Source: Tissierellia bacterium (lineage in GTDB: Bacteria > Bacillota_A > Clostridia > Tissierellales > Peptoniphilaceae). From it: a DNA stretch of 64,000 bases. The stretch covers positions 1-64,000 of the forward strand of contig JAAZCH010000265.1 in NCBI GenBank assembly GCA_012513395.1, given 5' to 3'. The position numbers were made by a program, and so were the translations under genes. Below are positions 17,808 to 26,518 of this stretch, in pieces. Each line of letters starts with the position of its first letter. Within the stretch, counting starts at the first letter, position 1. The notes beneath the pieces are model-generated. The model saw only the letters and a list, made by a program, of their open reading frames with translations. It was not told the DNA's origin and ran no database searches.

Positions 17808-18134
17808 TCAATATACGATGTGTTCGATTACATCTAAGATAAAAATATTAGCTCCCCCAACTGTAACTTCCAGTGGATATGGCATATAGCCATCCCCTTG
17901 CATTGATAAGTTCATCAAAGTTGATGTGACTTCTCTTCGCTTAGAATACTTATTTATTATTCCCAAACATTTTTCCACCCTAGAGTCATCAATACCAATT
18001 AATAGCGTAGTGTTTCCACTTTTCAAAAATCCACCAGTTGATGCTAGTTTTGTGACTCGGAAGTCCTCATCCATCAATTCATCAATTAGAATTCCAGAAT
18101 CTTCATCTTGGACTATTGCTATAATAAGTTTCAT
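17808..18134 (-). CDS. darA: Cyclic di-AMP receptor DarA (YaaQ/PstA family)
   Basis: A 108-residue PII-like trimeric protein that binds cyclic di-AMP in Bacillus and Staphylococcus. The diagnostic STGGFLKSGNTTLLIG segment (about 32-47) and the C-terminal VGGANIFILDV are intact, and the length equals that of characterised DarA proteins. The ATG at 18134 lies inside the tmk 3' end, with AAGGAGGAT seven bases upstream, so tmk and darA overlap by 32 bases. Order tmk-darA-holB matches Bacillus. A divergent paralog follows 13 bases later. Confidence 0.93.
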   Translation of the reverse strand: MKLIIAIVQDEDSGILIDELMDEDFRVTKLASTGGFLKSGNTTLLIGIDDSRVEKCLGIINKYSKRREVTSTLMNLSMQGDGYMPYPLEVTVGGANIFILDVIEHIVY

Positions 18135-18750
18135 TTATATCCTCCTTTACTATGTCTAAACATTGTTTGAATACTTCATCTATATCATTATCTGCATCTA
18201 TTGTAATTACATTGTTAGGATACATTTTAATTGCCTCTTTGTAACCAAGGTACACCTTTTCATGAAAGTCAGTACCTTCAATTTCCAACCTATCCCCTAT
18301 TCTGTCTACAAACTTTCTCTCCAAAGCTACTTTAGGTTCTATATCAAAAAATAAAATTCTATCGGGGGTCATACCTCCCATAGCAAATTTATTTATGTCC
18401 ATAACTTTTTCGATTCCCAAGCCTCTAGAATATCCTTGGTATGCTAAAGAAGAAAATACATATCTATCACTAATTACCACTAATCCCGACTCCACCAAAG
18501 GCTTTATTTTTTCATCTACATGCTGAGCTCTAGATGCTGCATATAGTAATGCTTCAGTTCGGTCTGACATTTCCATATTTTCTCTAGATAATAAAATATT
18601 TCTAATATTTTCCCCAATTTCTGTTCCGCCAGGTTCTCTAGTTAGAGTACAATTTAATCCCATTTTTTCTATTTCTGTTTGTAGCATTTTAGCAATGGTG
18701 GATTTTCCTGATCCGTCAGGGCCTTCTAATGTAAGAAAATAGCCCTTCAA
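18103..18750 (-). CDS. tmk: Thymidylate kinase
   Basis: Phosphorylates dTMP to dTDP. The 215-residue product has the P-loop EGPDGSGKST (about 8-17), the TREPGGTEIGE motif that carries the DR(x) region equivalents, and DRYVFSSLAYQG (about 95-106), the TMPK signature. Its ATG overlaps the decarboxylase stop by four bases (18747-18750), and its end overlaps darA, so the unit is translationally compact. Confidence 0.97.
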   Translation of the reverse strand: MKGYFLTLEGPDGSGKSTIAKMLQTEIEKMGLNCTLTREPGGTEIGENIRNILLSRENMEMSDRTEALLYAASRAQHVDEKIKPLVESGLVVISDRYVFSSLAYQGYSRGLGIEKVMDINKFAMGGMTPDRILFFDIEPKVALERKFVDRIGDRLEIEGTDFHEKVYLGYKEAIKMYPNNVITIDADNDIDEVFKQCLDIVKEDINETYYSNSPR

Positions 18751-20162
18751 TTTTCCACCACCACAATTTTTTTCCTATCTTCAGATAGATTTACAATATT
18801 TATATTATTATCTAATAAAAATAATAAATAATCAAAAATTTCTTTTGTTATTAGCTCTCCAGAAGCTAGTAAAGGAACTCCCGGTGGATACGGAATAATT
18901 GAAGTAGCTGCTACTTCACCTATACTGTCTTCTATATTGACTAATTTTTTATGAGCAAAATATGCTTCGGCTGGGCTCATTGAAATAACAGGTTGTGGCA
19001 TATCAAGCGTTAAATCTTTAATAGGTTTTCTCTTTTCTCTGCCTGCTATTTCTTTAACTGCATCAATTAGAGTTTCGTAATCCTCTTTGTTATTCATAAC
19101 AGTAGCAACAGCTAAAGTATTATAATAATCACTCATTTCCATACGAATATTATAATCATGATATAAAATGCTCATAAGCTCTTGGCCTTTATATCCAGCT
19201 ATATCTATAGTGATTCTACATATATCCAGGTCGAATATTGTATCATCATTTGGGTCCATCTCCAAAACAGTTACACCTTCAATTTCCCCAAGCCTTTTTC
19301 TAACATCCAATAGATATTCATAATTTTCATCTAGTTGCTTTTTACCTTCATCAGCCATATATGCTACTGACATTTCGTTGGACAAAGTAAATAAATACGA
19401 TGGACTAGTTGTAGTATACAATTGGTATCTATCCATTAATTTATTCATATCAACTCTATCGCTACATACATGTATTAAAGATGTCTGGGTTAGACTAGGT
19501 AATGTTTTATGAGTAGAATGTATAACAATATCAGCTCCTGATACTATTGCAGAATCTGGATATTTATCAGACAAACCAATGTGAGGCCCGTGAGCTTCGT
19601 CTACAATTAAGATTCGTTTGTCATCTCTATGGACTATCTCAGCAATAGTTTTTATATCTGAACAAATTCCATAATAGTTAGGATTTGTTAAAATTACCAC
19701 TGTTATCTCAGGATGCTCTTCTAATATTTTTTCTATTTCATTAGGACAAACTCCAGTCGTAAGTTCGTATTCCTTATTGTAATTTGGAAAAACATAAATA
19801 GGATCTAATTCATTTAAAATCATAGAATTGTACACTGATTTGTGACAGTTTCTTTGTACTAAGATTTTATCCCCTTTATTTGCTACTGCTGAAAGAGCTA
19901 TATAGTTGCTTCCTGTAGAGCCATTTACACCATAAATAGTGTGTTTAGCACCAAAAACTTTAGCCGCTTCTTCCTGGGATTCCTTTATGATGCCAGTCGG
20001 CTCTAAGAGGTTATCCATACCTCTAGTTTCTGTAGTATCTATCATCGGCATCAACTCTGCCCAATCTATATTTGTTAGTCTTCCCTTGTGACCAGGAAAG
20101 TGAAAAGAAACACTATCTTCCTTAACTAATTCTTTTAAAGCATTCATAACAGGAGTCTTCAT
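18747..20162 (-). CDS. Orn/Lys/Arg decarboxylase family protein (YaaO-like)
   Basis: A 471-residue PLP-dependent fold-type I decarboxylase, likely acting on arginine, lysine or ornithine in polyamine synthesis. FPGHKGR lies near residue 20, DEAHGPHIG (about 197-205) contains the PLP-contact aspartate, and STHKTLPS (about 222-229) contains the Schiff-base lysine. It lacks the N-terminal wing domain of large inducible decarboxylases, matching the short YaaO/SpeA-type enzymes. It precedes tmk as in Bacillus. The ribosome site AGGAGGT is twelve bases from the ATG, a long spacing. Substrate cannot be told from sequence. Confidence 0.9.
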   Translation of the reverse strand: MKTPVMNALKELVKEDSVSFHFPGHKGRLTNIDWAELMPMIDTTETRGMDNLLEPTGIIKESQEEAAKVFGAKHTIYGVNGSTGSNYIALSAVANKGDKILVQRNCHKSVYNSMILNELDPIYVFPNYNKEYELTTGVCPNEIEKILEEHPEITVVILTNPNYYGICSDIKTIAEIVHRDDKRILIVDEAHGPHIGLSDKYPDSAIVSGADIVIHSTHKTLPSLTQTSLIHVCSDRVDMNKLMDRYQLYTTTSPSYLFTLSNEMSVAYMADEGKKQLDENYEYLLDVRKRLGEIEGVTVLEMDPNDDTIFDLDICRITIDIAGYKGQELMSILYHDYNIRMEMSDYYNTLAVATVMNNKEDYETLIDAVKEIAGREKRKPIKDLTLDMPQPVISMSPAEAYFAHKKLVNIEDSIGEVAATSIIPYPPGVPLLASGELITKEIFDYLLFLLDNNINIVNLSEDRKKIVVVEN

Positions 20163-20196
20163 CTATCTGTTATTACCTCCTTGTGTCATTTTATAT

Positions 20197-20205
20197 ATTA
20201 TAACA
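20197..20205 (-). promoter_or_regulatory. Extended -10 promoter for the decarboxylase-tmk-darA-holB-ricT unit
   Basis: TATAAT preceded by TGN (TGTTATAAT) on the minus strand, about 35 bases upstream of the decarboxylase start. No recognisable -35 is present at 17 bases, which fits an extended -10 promoter. Confidence 0.6.
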
Positions 20206-20283
20206 TAAATTCAAATTAATACATTCTTTATACTATGAACTACCTAATTTTGAGGTAAATTTTACATTTATTTTCAAATAAAA

Positions 20284-20313
20284 AAGAAACTTGAGATTAT
20301 TCCCAAGTTTCTT
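20284..20313 (-). terminator. Rubrerythrin terminator
   Basis: A 13-bp stem (AAGAAACTTG paired with CAAGTTTCTT, extended inward) with a four-base loop ends in TTTTTTATTT on the minus strand, 16 bases after the rubrerythrin stop. Confidence 0.88.
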
Positions 20314-20329
20314 AGTTTAATATTTAAAA

Positions 20330-20878
20330 TTAATATTCGATGAATAAAGATCTTTTTACACCACATAGAGGACAAATTTCTTCTGTTGCGTCTAGCCCTA
20401 TGTATCCACATACTGGACATAAGTAAATTGTTTCTACATCAAAGTCATTTCCTGCATCTACAGCTTCTTTTGCCGCTGTGAATCTCACTGCATGATTCTT
20501 TTCTGCTTCTATTGCAAATCTATAAGCCTTTACAGCTTCTTCTTCTCCTTGCATTTCAGCAACTGCGATATATGCTGGATACATTTCTGTAAATTCGAAA
20601 GTTTCACCATTAATTGCACCTTGTAAGTTGTTGGAAGTTTCAGACAATCCAAAACCAGCCATAGAAGTTACTGGGAAGTCTCCTTCAACCTTTCTCAAAG
20701 CATTAAAATGAAGGGTTGCATGAACTTGCTCTGCGTCAGAAATTGCGTTGAATAATCTTGCTACATTAGGAAATCCTTCTTTTCCAGCCGTTTGAGCCCA
20801 AATTCTATATCTCATATGAGCTTGGCTTTCTCCCCCAAATGCTGATCTCAAGTTATCTTGTGTCATTGCTCTAACCAT
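20330..20878 (-). CDS. rbr: Rubrerythrin
   Basis: A cytosolic diiron peroxidase that detoxifies hydrogen peroxide in anaerobes. The 182-residue product has an N-terminal four-helix ferritin-like domain with glutamate ligands in GGESQAHMRY, EQVH, EMQGEEE and EAEKNH, then a C-terminal rubredoxin domain with CPVCG and CPLCG (about 153-173) for one iron. The ATG has GAGGAGG nine bases upstream. It is flanked by its own promoter and terminator, so it is monocistronic. Confidence 0.97.
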   Translation of the reverse strand: MVRAMTQDNLRSAFGGESQAHMRYRIWAQTAGKEGFPNVARLFNAISDAEQVHATLHFNALRKVEGDFPVTSMAGFGLSETSNNLQGAINGETFEFTEMYPAYIAVAEMQGEEEAVKAYRFAIEAEKNHAVRFTAAKEAVDAGNDFDVETIYLCPVCGYIGLDATEEICPLCGVKRSLFIEY

Positions 20879-20927
20879 AATAATATTCCTCCTCGATTTA
20901 TGTTTACTTAACTATAACTACATTTCA

Positions 20928-20956
20928 ATTATATATATGAATTTTGATAAAGTCAA
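20928..20956 (-). promoter_or_regulatory. Vegetative promoter of rubrerythrin
   Basis: Minus-strand -35 TTGACT, 17-base spacer, -10 TATAAT, located about 50-78 bases upstream of the rubrerythrin ATG and just after the ybaK-like stop. No obvious PerR box was identified by eye. Confidence 0.82.
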
Positions 20957-20971
20957 TAATTAGAATAAATC

Positions 20972-21436
20972 TTATTTAGAAGATATATCAATCCAGCCCA
21001 AACAATTGGAAGCTTCTTCCAATTCTTCAATGGATAATTTTATAGCAGTATTATAACCTCCACATGCAGGATAAACGTATTGATAGTCTTTTAGAGATTC
21101 GTCTAGATAAACTTTTACGTCATCATTTACGCCAAATGGACAAACTCCACCTACTTCGTGACCAGTTCTTTCTTCAATTTCATCTATTGAAAGCATTTTA
21201 GCTTTGCAATTGAAAAGGCCTTTATACTTCTTATTATCTATTCTTCTTTCCCCTGCAAGTAAAACTATTACAGTTTCTCCTTTTTGATCAAAGCTCAAGG
21301 ATTTAGCAATTTCATCAGGAGTAACTCCCAGAGCCTGGGCTGCTAAGCCCACTGTCGCACTGGATTCTTCTAGAATTTGCATTCTATCGGATAATTTATA
21401 AATCTCTAAATGCTTTTTTGCTTTTTCTATGGACAT
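20972..21436 (-). CDS. YbaK/EbsC-family aminoacyl-tRNA deacylase
   Basis: A 154-residue YbaK-fold protein, the family that hydrolyses mischarged tRNAs such as Cys-tRNA(Pro). It has the conserved lysine in EIAKSLSF (about 43-50), VGGVCPFG (about 96-103), and an ACGGYN loop near residue 124. The ATG overlaps the prfA stop by one base (TAATG) with AGGA just upstream. The exact tRNA substrate is not evident; proline-tRNA editing is the likeliest. Confidence 0.9.
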   Translation of the reverse strand: MSIEKAKKHLEIYKLSDRMQILEESSATVGLAAQALGVTPDEIAKSLSFDQKGETVIVLLAGERRIDNKKYKGLFNCKAKMLSIDEIEERTGHEVGGVCPFGVNDDVKVYLDESLKDYQYVYPACGGYNTAIKLSIEELEEASNCLGWIDISSK

Positions 21437-22503
21437 TATCCTATCATCTCCATTTTTTTAGATTGGTCAAAAGCAGTTAGAGAATCTATCATTTCATCTA
21501 TATCTCCATCTACAAAATCTTCCATTCTAAATAATGTTTTGTTAATTCTATGATCTGTTATCCTACCTTGGGGAAAATTATAAGTTCTAATTCTCTCGGA
21601 TCTATCCCCTGTACCGACTTGAGATCTTTTGGCATCGGCAATATTTTGATTTTGTTCTTCAAGTATTTGCTCATATAGTTTGGCTTTAAGAATTTTCATA
21701 GCCTTGTCTTTGTTTTTTAATTGAGATTTTTCATCTTGACATGAAACAACTAGTCCTGTCGGTAAATGAGTTATTCTTACTGCGGAGTCCGTTGTATTTA
21801 CTGATTGTCCACCGTTACCGCTAGATCTAAATACGTCTACTCTAATTTCATTTGGATTTACTTCTACTTCTACGTCTCCAACTTCAGGAAGTACTGCAAC
21901 TGTTGCAGTAGAAGTGTGAATTCTACCAGAGCTTTCTGTCTCAGGTACTCTTTGGACTCTATGAACCCCTGATTCATACTTAAGACGTGAATAAGCTCCT
22001 CTACCGTGTATCATAAAAATAACTTCTTTGTATCCGCCTATGCCAATCTCATTGGTATTCATTACGTCTACTTTCCAGTTATTTCTCTCAGCAAATCTAG
22101 TATACATTCTAAAAAGAACCCCAGCAAATAGCGCTGCCTCATCACCACCAGCACCGCCTCTAATTTCAACGATAACATTTTTATCATCGTTTTCGTCCTT
22201 TGGAACTAAAAGTATTTTTATTTCATCTTCAAGTGTGCTGATTGTTGACTCCAAGCCTTTTATTTCTTCATTGACCATTTCTCTCATTTCGTCATCTAGC
22301 TTTTCATCAAACATCATTTTTGTAGTTTCCAATTCTTCGGTAGCATCTCTATATTCTCTATACTTTTCGACTATTTCTTGTATTTCAGAATGCTCTTTTG
22401 CAATTTTTTGCAATTTATTGGAGTCACTTAAGACTTCTGGGTCCATCATATTTTTTTCTAATTCTTCATAACGTTCTTCAAATACTATTAAATTTTCGTA
22501 CAC
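21436..22503 (-). CDS. prfA: Peptide chain release factor 1
   Basis: Recognises UAA/UAG and triggers peptide release. The 355-residue protein has the GGQ catalytic loop in [10 protein letters not shown] (about 225-234) and the PxT-type anticodon motif as VPETES (about 185-190), which separates RF1 from RF2. The start is GTG at 22503, directly after the prmC stop, with GGAGGGG six bases upstream lying inside prmC. Its modifying methyltransferase PrmC is the next gene upstream, the usual arrangement. Confidence 0.97.
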   Translation of the reverse strand: MYENLIVFEERYEELEKNMMDPEVLSDSNKLQKIAKEHSEIQEIVEKYREYRDATEELETTKMMFDEKLDDEMREMVNEEIKGLESTISTLEDEIKILLVPKDENDDKNVIVEIRGGAGGDEAALFAGVLFRMYTRFAERNNWKVDVMNTNEIGIGGYKEVIFMIHGRGAYSRLKYESGVHRVQRVPETESSGRIHTSTATVAVLPEVGDVEVEVNPNEIRVDVFRSSGNGGQSVNTTDSAVRITHLPTGLVVSCQDEKSQLKNKDKAMKILKAKLYEQILEEQNQNIADAKRSQVGTGDRSERIRTYNFPQGRITDHRINKTLFRMEDFVDGDIDEMIDSLTAFDQSKKMEMIG

Positions 22504-23346
22504 TTATATCCCCTCCTTGACTCCCCAAATAACTCGATCAAGTCCTTGGAGATCCTTTTTTATTTCTATATTGATAAATTTATTTTCTTCGAGTATTTCT
22601 TTTACTGCATTTCCTTGGTCATATCCTATTTCAAATGCCAAAATCCCATTGGGATTCATAAAATTTATTGATTCTTTTGTTATCTGTCTATAATAACACA
22701 ACCCATCTTCTCCCCCATCAAGAGCACCACTAGGTTCGTGGGTCACTTCTACTTGCAAATCCATTAAATCTTTTGTTTTTATATATGGTGGATTCGATAC
22801 TATTATATCATATTTTCCTTCTACATTGGAAAACAGGTCGCTATACTCAAAGAACACATTCTCAACCTGATGAATTCTTTTATTAATTTCACAAACTTCC
22901 AATGCTTCCCTTGAGATGTCTACACCTAAAATTGAAGAACCTTCAATCTCCATTCCCAACGTTAAAGAGATGGCACCACTTCCGGCTCCAATTTCTAAAA
23001 TTTTGGGACTAGAGATGGATTTTGCAATATGAACAACTTGACTTATTAAATTCTCAGTATCCCATCTTGGAATCAAGGCCCTTTCATCCACGAAAAAATC
23101 TCGACCATAGAAATTTTTTTCTTGAATTATATACTCTAAAGGCAAACCGTTTTTTCTTTTTTCAATTATTTCTATATATTTATCTCTAATATTTTCGTCT
23201 AACTCAAACTCAGGATATATATATACGAATGACAAGTCTTCGTTTAACAAAAATGAGAGTATCTTTCTACTCTCATTTTTCGGATCTGTATATAAGTTAT
23301 TCGAAAGATTTTTTTCACCATATATCAATGCTTCTTTAATTACCAA
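22504..23346 (-). CDS. prmC: Release factor glutamine methyltransferase PrmC
   Basis: N5-methylates the glutamine of the GGQ motif in RF1/RF2. The 280-residue protein has an N-terminal helical domain, LEIGAGSGAISL (about 119-130) for S-adenosylmethionine, and the catalytic NPPYI motif (about 186-190). The start is TTG at 23346 with GGAGAGG seven bases upstream, inside the end of yqhQ (seven-base overlap). It is followed without a gap by prfA, its substrate. Confidence 0.95.
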   Translation of the reverse strand: MVIKEALIYGEKNLSNNLYTDPKNESRKILSFLLNEDLSFVYIYPEFELDENIRDKYIEIIEKRKNGLPLEYIIQEKNFYGRDFFVDERALIPRWDTENLISQVVHIAKSISSPKILEIGAGSGAISLTLGMEIEGSSILGVDISREALEVCEINKRIHQVENVFFEYSDLFSNVEGKYDIIVSNPPYIKTKDLMDLQVEVTHEPSGALDGGEDGLCYYRQITKESINFMNPNGILAFEIGYDQGNAVKEILEENKFINIEIKKDLQGLDRVIWGVKEGI

Positions 23347-24239
23347 CTGTCATCCTCTCCTTCAGATGGCAAAACACTTTTTAGTGCCACTATAGCCACT
23401 TCAATTTGAGAATCATCTGGTTCCTTCACAGTGGCATACTTTTGAATTAACAATCCAGGAAGTGACAAAGCATTGCAAAGCTTATTGTCAAGTCTTCCCA
23501 TAATTCTATTTACTTCATAAGATATTCCAGCTACTATAGGAAGCGCAATCACTCTTGTGACTATTCTCATAATCACGCTTGGCCAACCAAAAAATGACAA
23601 CACTATTATAGATATCATCATAACCATAAAAAGAAATGATGTACCACATCTTTTGTGCATAATAGAATGCTTTTTAATATTTTCAACAGTAAGTTCTTCA
23701 CCGCTTTCATAAGCATGGATACTCTTATGTTCAGCTCCGTGATACTCAAAGACTCTCTTGACATCTTCAAGTTTTGATACATAGACTATATAAATAAAGA
23801 AAAACAACAATCTAAATACACCTTCAATAAGGTTTAGAGCCAAAGGACTACTAATATACTTAGCAAATAAAGTAGTAACTAAATTTGGAAGTAACATAAA
23901 GAGTAATATTGTCAAACCTAAGGATGTAGCTATAATACCTGCCGTTTGTAAGGGAGTTAGGCTAGCGCCTTCTATCTTGTTCCCATCTTCATCTTCTTCC
24001 CAGAAACTTGCAGAAAACATCAGCGCGCTAACGCCAACATACATAGCTTCTCCTAATGCTATCATTCCTCTTAAAAATGGCATTTGAAGTATTCCATATT
24101 TTCTAGATGGCAAGTTTATATCTTCTACTTTTATTTCTATTTCGTTATTAGGTTTTCTAACTGCAATTCCAATTTTGGATGGTCCTCGCATCATAACACC
24201 TTCAATAAGTGCTTGACCACCGATGGACGTTTTTTTCAT
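23340..24239 (-). CDS. yqhQ: DUF1385 membrane protein (YqhQ family)
   Basis: A 299-residue integral membrane protein of unknown function, widespread in Firmicutes next to prfA/prmC/rpmE. GGQALIEGVMMRGP (about 7-20) is the family hallmark. Predicted membrane spans lie at about 105-130, 140-160, 200-220 and 225-245, and a conserved FEYHGAEHKSIHAYE loop (about 163-177) contains paired histidines that could bind metal. ATG with AGGAG four bases upstream. It follows the rpmE terminator by about 17 bases, so it is either read through or has weak promotion of its own. Confidence 0.88.
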   Translation of the reverse strand: MKKTSIGGQALIEGVMMRGPSKIGIAVRKPNNEIEIKVEDINLPSRKYGILQMPFLRGMIALGEAMYVGVSALMFSASFWEEDEDGNKIEGASLTPLQTAGIIATSLGLTILLFMLLPNLVTTLFAKYISSPLALNLIEGVFRLLFFFIYIVYVSKLEDVKRVFEYHGAEHKSIHAYESGEELTVENIKKHSIMHKRCGTSFLFMVMMISIIVLSFFGWPSVIMRIVTRVIALPIVAGISYEVNRIMGRLDNKLCNALSLPGLLIQKYATVKEPDDSQIEVAIVALKSVLPSEGEDDSW

Positions 24240-24255
24240 ATATCTCCTATAATAA

Positions 24256-24287
24256 AAATAAGGTCAGCATAACACCAACCTTTATTT
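24256..24287 (-). terminator. Terminator after rpmE
   Basis: Minus-strand hairpin with a GGTTGG/CTGACC inner stem, an AAATAA/TTATTT outer stem and a seven-base loop, ending in TTTTTATT. It begins directly after the rpmE stop codon. Confidence 0.75.
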
Positions 24288-24288
24288 C

Positions 24289-24489
24289 TTAGTCTCTATT
24301 ATACTTCTTCTTAAATTTCTCTACTCTACCACCAGCTTCAGTAAACTTTTGTTTTCCTGTAAAGAATGGATGACATTCTGAACATACTTCTACTCTCAAT
24401 TCTGGCTTTGTAGAACCTGTTTTGAATGTATTTCCACAAGCACATGTAACTGTAGCTTCTTGGTAATTTGGATGTATATCTTTTTTCAT
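24289..24489 (-). CDS. rpmE: Ribosomal protein bL31, zinc-containing form
   Basis: A 66-residue 50S subunit protein. Cysteines in TCACGNTF (16 and 18) and VCSECHPF (36 and 39) give the four zinc ligands of the C+ form, the form normally replaced under zinc starvation. Starts MKKDIHPNY, typical of the family. Start ATG with AGGTGAT upstream. It has its own promoter and terminator. Confidence 0.97.
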   Translation of the reverse strand: MKKDIHPNYQEATVTCACGNTFKTGSTKPELRVEVCSECHPFFTGKQKFTEAGGRVEKFKKKYNRD

Positions 24490-24525
24490 GTTATCACCTC
24501 TAATTCGTTAGTAACTCAGTAATAT

Positions 24526-24554
24526 ATTGTATCATAAATCACTCAAGTTATCAA
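24526..24554 (-). promoter_or_regulatory. Vegetative promoter of rpmE
   Basis: Minus-strand -35 TTGATA, 17-base spacer, -10 TACAAT, about 37 bases upstream of the rpmE ATG. The remaining 95 bases up to rarA are AT-rich; only a weak AAAACTT/AAG(C)TTTT inverted repeat near 24620-24650 is visible after rarA. Confidence 0.8.
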
Positions 24555-24649
24555 ATTTTATTTGCAAAACCTGTGCTTCCACAAGTTTAATATTTACATC
24601 TAATTATATTACTACAATATAATAAAAGCTTCAAGTGTTTTTAAAGTTT

Positions 24650-25963
24650 TTATTTATTTAGTGTAGATTCTATACGTTCCATATATTCTTTAATTCTTTT
24701 TTCATAGCCATTTTCTTTAGGAATATAATATCTCCTCTTACTTTGAAGATAATCTTGCTTAACTATTCCATCTTTGTAATCATGAGGATACTTATATTTT
24801 TCATCCACCTTTCCGACGTGGATATTTTTTAAATGTTCAGGCACCTCTAAAGATCTAGTACTTCTAATATCCAAAAGAGCTTCGTCTATGGCCAAATAAG
24901 CTGAATTACTTTTAGGAGCAGTAGCTAAATATATTGTAGCCTCTGCAAGAGGAATTCTACCTTCTGGCATTCCAATAAAAGTTACTGCTTGGAATGCAGC
25001 ATTGGCGATATTCATGGCGTTGGGATCTGCAAGGCCAATGTCTTCAGCAGCAGAAATTACTATTCTCCTTGCTATAAATCTAGGGTCTTCGCCAGAGTGA
25101 AGCATCAATGCAAGATAATAAATTGCCGCATCAGGATCAGAGCCTCTAATACTTTTTATAAATGCGCTTATTATATTATAATGCTGTTCTCCATCCTTGT
25201 CATAACGAAGGTTTACATTTTGTATACAATTGCCAATTATCTCAAGGTCAATTATTTTTTCTCCATCATTATTATCAGGCGTTGTAATGACCGCTAATTC
25301 TAATGTGTTTAATAAGTTTCTTGCATCACCTTCCACATGGTTTAGTAAGTATGATTTCGCCCTATCTTCAAAAATGATATTTTCATTTCCATAACCTTTT
25401 TCCGAATCAGTTAATACCCAGTCCAATAGGATTCTCAAATCCTCTTCTGATATTGGTTTAAATTCTATAACTCTACTTCTAGATAGGAGTGCTTTGTTCA
25501 CTTCAAAAATAGGATTTTCAGTAGTCGCACCTATCAATATAACTATTCCTCTTTCAACATATGGAAGAAGAACGTCTTGCTGAGCTTTATTAAACCTATG
25601 AATCTCGTCAACAAATAAGATGGTTTTTTTATTGTAAATCTTTAAATCGGATTCTGCTATTTCGATTATTTGTTTTATATCTTTTACTCCAGCTGTTACT
25701 GCCGATAACTTTTGAAAGTTGTTTTTTGTATTGTTAGCAATAATACTAGCCAGTGTAGTTTTTCCTGTCCCTGGGGGACCATAAAATATCATAGAGGTCA
25801 ATCTATCTGCAGTAATCAACCGATTTAAAAGTTTTCCTTCTCCTACAATATGACTTTGTCCAACAAATTCATCTAAATTAGATGGTCTAAATCTTTCTGC
25901 AAGGGGTTGAGAATTTTCTTTTCTTTTTTGATAGGAAAATTCAAATAAGTCATTCATCCTCAT
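24650..25963 (-). CDS. rarA: Replication-associated recombination protein RarA (MgsA)
   Basis: AAA+ ATPase related to clamp loaders that acts at stalled replication forks. The 437-residue product has RPSNLDEFVGQSH near residue 26, Walker A YGPPGTGKTTLA (about 60-71), Walker B FVDEIHRFNKAQQD (about 115-128) and sensor GATTENPIFEVN, then the C-terminal tetramerisation domain with RGSDPDAAIYYLA. Start ATG at 25963 overlaps the nrdR stop by 14 bases; a second ATG two codons later is equally possible, and neither has a clear ribosome site. Confidence 0.95.
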   Translation of the reverse strand: MRMNDLFEFSYQKRKENSQPLAERFRPSNLDEFVGQSHIVGEGKLLNRLITADRLTSMIFYGPPGTGKTTLASIIANNTKNNFQKLSAVTAGVKDIKQIIEIAESDLKIYNKKTILFVDEIHRFNKAQQDVLLPYVERGIVILIGATTENPIFEVNKALLSRSRVIEFKPISEEDLRILLDWVLTDSEKGYGNENIIFEDRAKSYLLNHVEGDARNLLNTLELAVITTPDNNDGEKIIDLEIIGNCIQNVNLRYDKDGEQHYNIISAFIKSIRGSDPDAAIYYLALMLHSGEDPRFIARRIVISAAEDIGLADPNAMNIANAAFQAVTFIGMPEGRIPLAEATIYLATAPKSNSAYLAIDEALLDIRSTRSLEVPEHLKNIHVGKVDEKYKYPHDYKDGIVKQDYLQSKRRYYIPKENGYEKRIKEYMERIESTLNK

Positions 25964-26417
25964 CCACTTCGCTTTTTATATTCATAATCTCTTCCATAAA
26001 AGAGTTGATGTCTTTAAATTGTCTATAAACGGATGCAAATCTCACATAAGAAATTTCATCAATCTCCTTTAATTCTAACATTACCATTTCCCCTATGTCT
26101 TGAGATTTAATTTCTCTTTCCAGGGAATTGTAAATTTTCTTTTCGACATTATCCACAGCTTCCTCGAGGCGAGATAAAGAAACGGGCCTTTTTTCACATG
26201 CCCTTATCATACCGTTTAGCAATTTGGATCTATCGTAGGATTGTCTGACTCCATCTTTTTTTACTACTACTATAGGAGATTTTTCCAATCGTTCATATGT
26301 AGTAAATCTTTTTTTGCATTTTAAACATTCTCTTCGCCTTCTAATAGATTGGTTGTCATCAGTCGGCCTAGAGTCTACTACCTTGGAGTCATCGTAATCG
26401 CAATATGGACACTTCAT
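25950..26417 (-). CDS. nrdR: Transcriptional repressor NrdR
   Basis: Repressor of ribonucleotide reductase genes. The 155-residue protein starts with MKCPYC, and a second CxxC pair in CLKCKKRF completes the zinc ribbon (cysteines 3, 6, 31, 34). An ATP-cone follows (VVVKKDGVRQSYDRSKL, about 50-66) that senses ATP/dATP. ATG with AAGGAGG upstream. No nrd genes are in the window, so it acts in trans. Confidence 0.96.
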   Translation of the reverse strand: MKCPYCDYDDSKVVDSRPTDDNQSIRRRRECLKCKKRFTTYERLEKSPIVVVKKDGVRQSYDRSKLLNGMIRACEKRPVSLSRLEEAVDNVEKKIYNSLEREIKSQDIGEMVMLELKEIDEISYVRFASVYRQFKDINSFMEEIMNIKSEVDEDE

Positions 26418-26452
26418 ATATTTCCTCCTTTAGTAAAAATATTAATAAATAT

Positions 26453-26502
26453 TAAAAATCGCATTAATTACTACTGTATAAGTACTAAGTAATGCGACTG
26501 TT
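26453..26502 (-). terminator. Terminator after ftsZ
   Basis: Minus-strand hairpin with stem TCGCATTA/TAATGCGA (26490-26497 and 26459-26466), extended inside by further pairing, and followed by TTTTTAA. It lies 16 bases after the ftsZ stop, separating it from nrdR. Confidence 0.78.
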
Positions 26503-26518
26503 TTAAAATTTATAAAAT

